Below are positions 26,289 to 26,434 of a stretch of DNA of 26,434 nt, in pieces. This stretch comes from a virus. The stretch covers positions 1 to 26,434 of the IMG/VR virus record IMGVR_UViG_3300009164_000310; one strand, 5' to 3'. The notes under the pieces are model-generated. The model worked only from the letters and a program-made list of their open reading frames with translations. It was not told the DNA's origin and did no database searches. Each line of letters opens with the position of its first letter. Within the stretch, counting starts at the first letter, position 1. The position numbers and the translations under genes are program-made.

Positions 26289-26434
26289 ATGGCGATTGTG
26301 TATTTGGACGACGGTTCTCTGTCCGACAGGTTTGAGATCGGCACGGAACCTTTCGTGCTGAAGGATGCGCTTGTGATGCATCCAGACGCCTACGCAGCGT
26401 TGACGGAGGACGAGATCGCGGCCATGAAGCAGGC
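26289..26434 (+). CDS. partial protein, C-terminus beyond the window edge
   Basis: GGGAGAGG lies upstream of the ATG. Forty-eight residues are visible, starting MAIVYLDDGSLSDRFEIGTE and continuing PFVLKDALVMHPDAYAALTE and a helix (DEIAAMKQ). The frame is still open at the end of the window. It follows the virion gene after a 23-base gap. No family assigned. Confidence 0.6.
   Translation, partial: MAIVYLDDGSLSDRFEIGTEPFVLKDALVMHPDAYAALTEDEIAAMKQ

Overview
The window is part of a tailed double-stranded DNA phage (Caudoviricetes). The DNA is GC-rich and gene-dense, and its structural genes resemble those of phages of marine or freshwater Alphaproteobacteria; the host assignment is inference from composition and family resemblance only. 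No integrase, tRNA, rRNA or CRISPR array was seen. The end of the virion module lies beyond the right edge and the leftward operon continues past the left edge.

Layout. (1) 3554 to 1, leftward: ten or more small, mostly unknown genes, nearly all joined by 4-base ATGA or TGATG overlaps. They include a staphylococcal-nuclease-like enzyme, a Cys-rich zinc-ribbon protein and a coiled-coil protein with a GGAQPGAGRK motif. (2) 3555-4023: a noncoding control region built from a large inverted repeat whose arms each carry four copies of ATCACAGGG, with a likely leftward promoter between the arms. (3) 4024-5144, rightward: small terminase subunit and a PD-(D/E)XK-type nuclease. (4) 8120 to 5215, leftward: an accessory block that separates the small from the large terminase gene. 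It holds a Cys-rich GP88/DUF7227-like protein, coiled-coil proteins, a 25-residue membrane microprotein, hairpins, terminators and a family of GCGCGGGCC repeats. (5) 8121-8653: a noncoding region with likely leftward promoters. (6) 8654 to 26434, rightward: the virion module. Its order is large terminase, portal, lytic transglycosylase-like protein, 2OG-Fe(II) oxygenase, DUF6817-like protein, a 698-residue repeat protein, two small proteins, a GroES-like co-chaperonin, a scaffold candidate, two small virion proteins, major capsid protein, terminator, decoration-type proteins, a membrane/coiled-coil protein, four small basic proteins with KGG boxes, head-tail connectors and further virion proteins.

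How it fits together. The terminases, portal, scaffold, capsid and connectors build and fill the head. The co-chaperonin probably adapts host GroEL for capsid folding. The transglycosylase probably helps DNA pass the cell wall. The two leftward blocks look like early or accessory genes: many use an AGAAAGG ribosome-binding site, while the virion genes mostly use AGGAG-type sites.

The least explained signals are the eight-iteron inverted repeat, a repeated leader layout (stem-loop, then AGAAAGG, then ATG at a near-constant distance) before four leftward genes, the GCGCGGGCC/TGATNTAAT repeat family, and a 51-bp gene-junction duplication that flanks exactly one gene.
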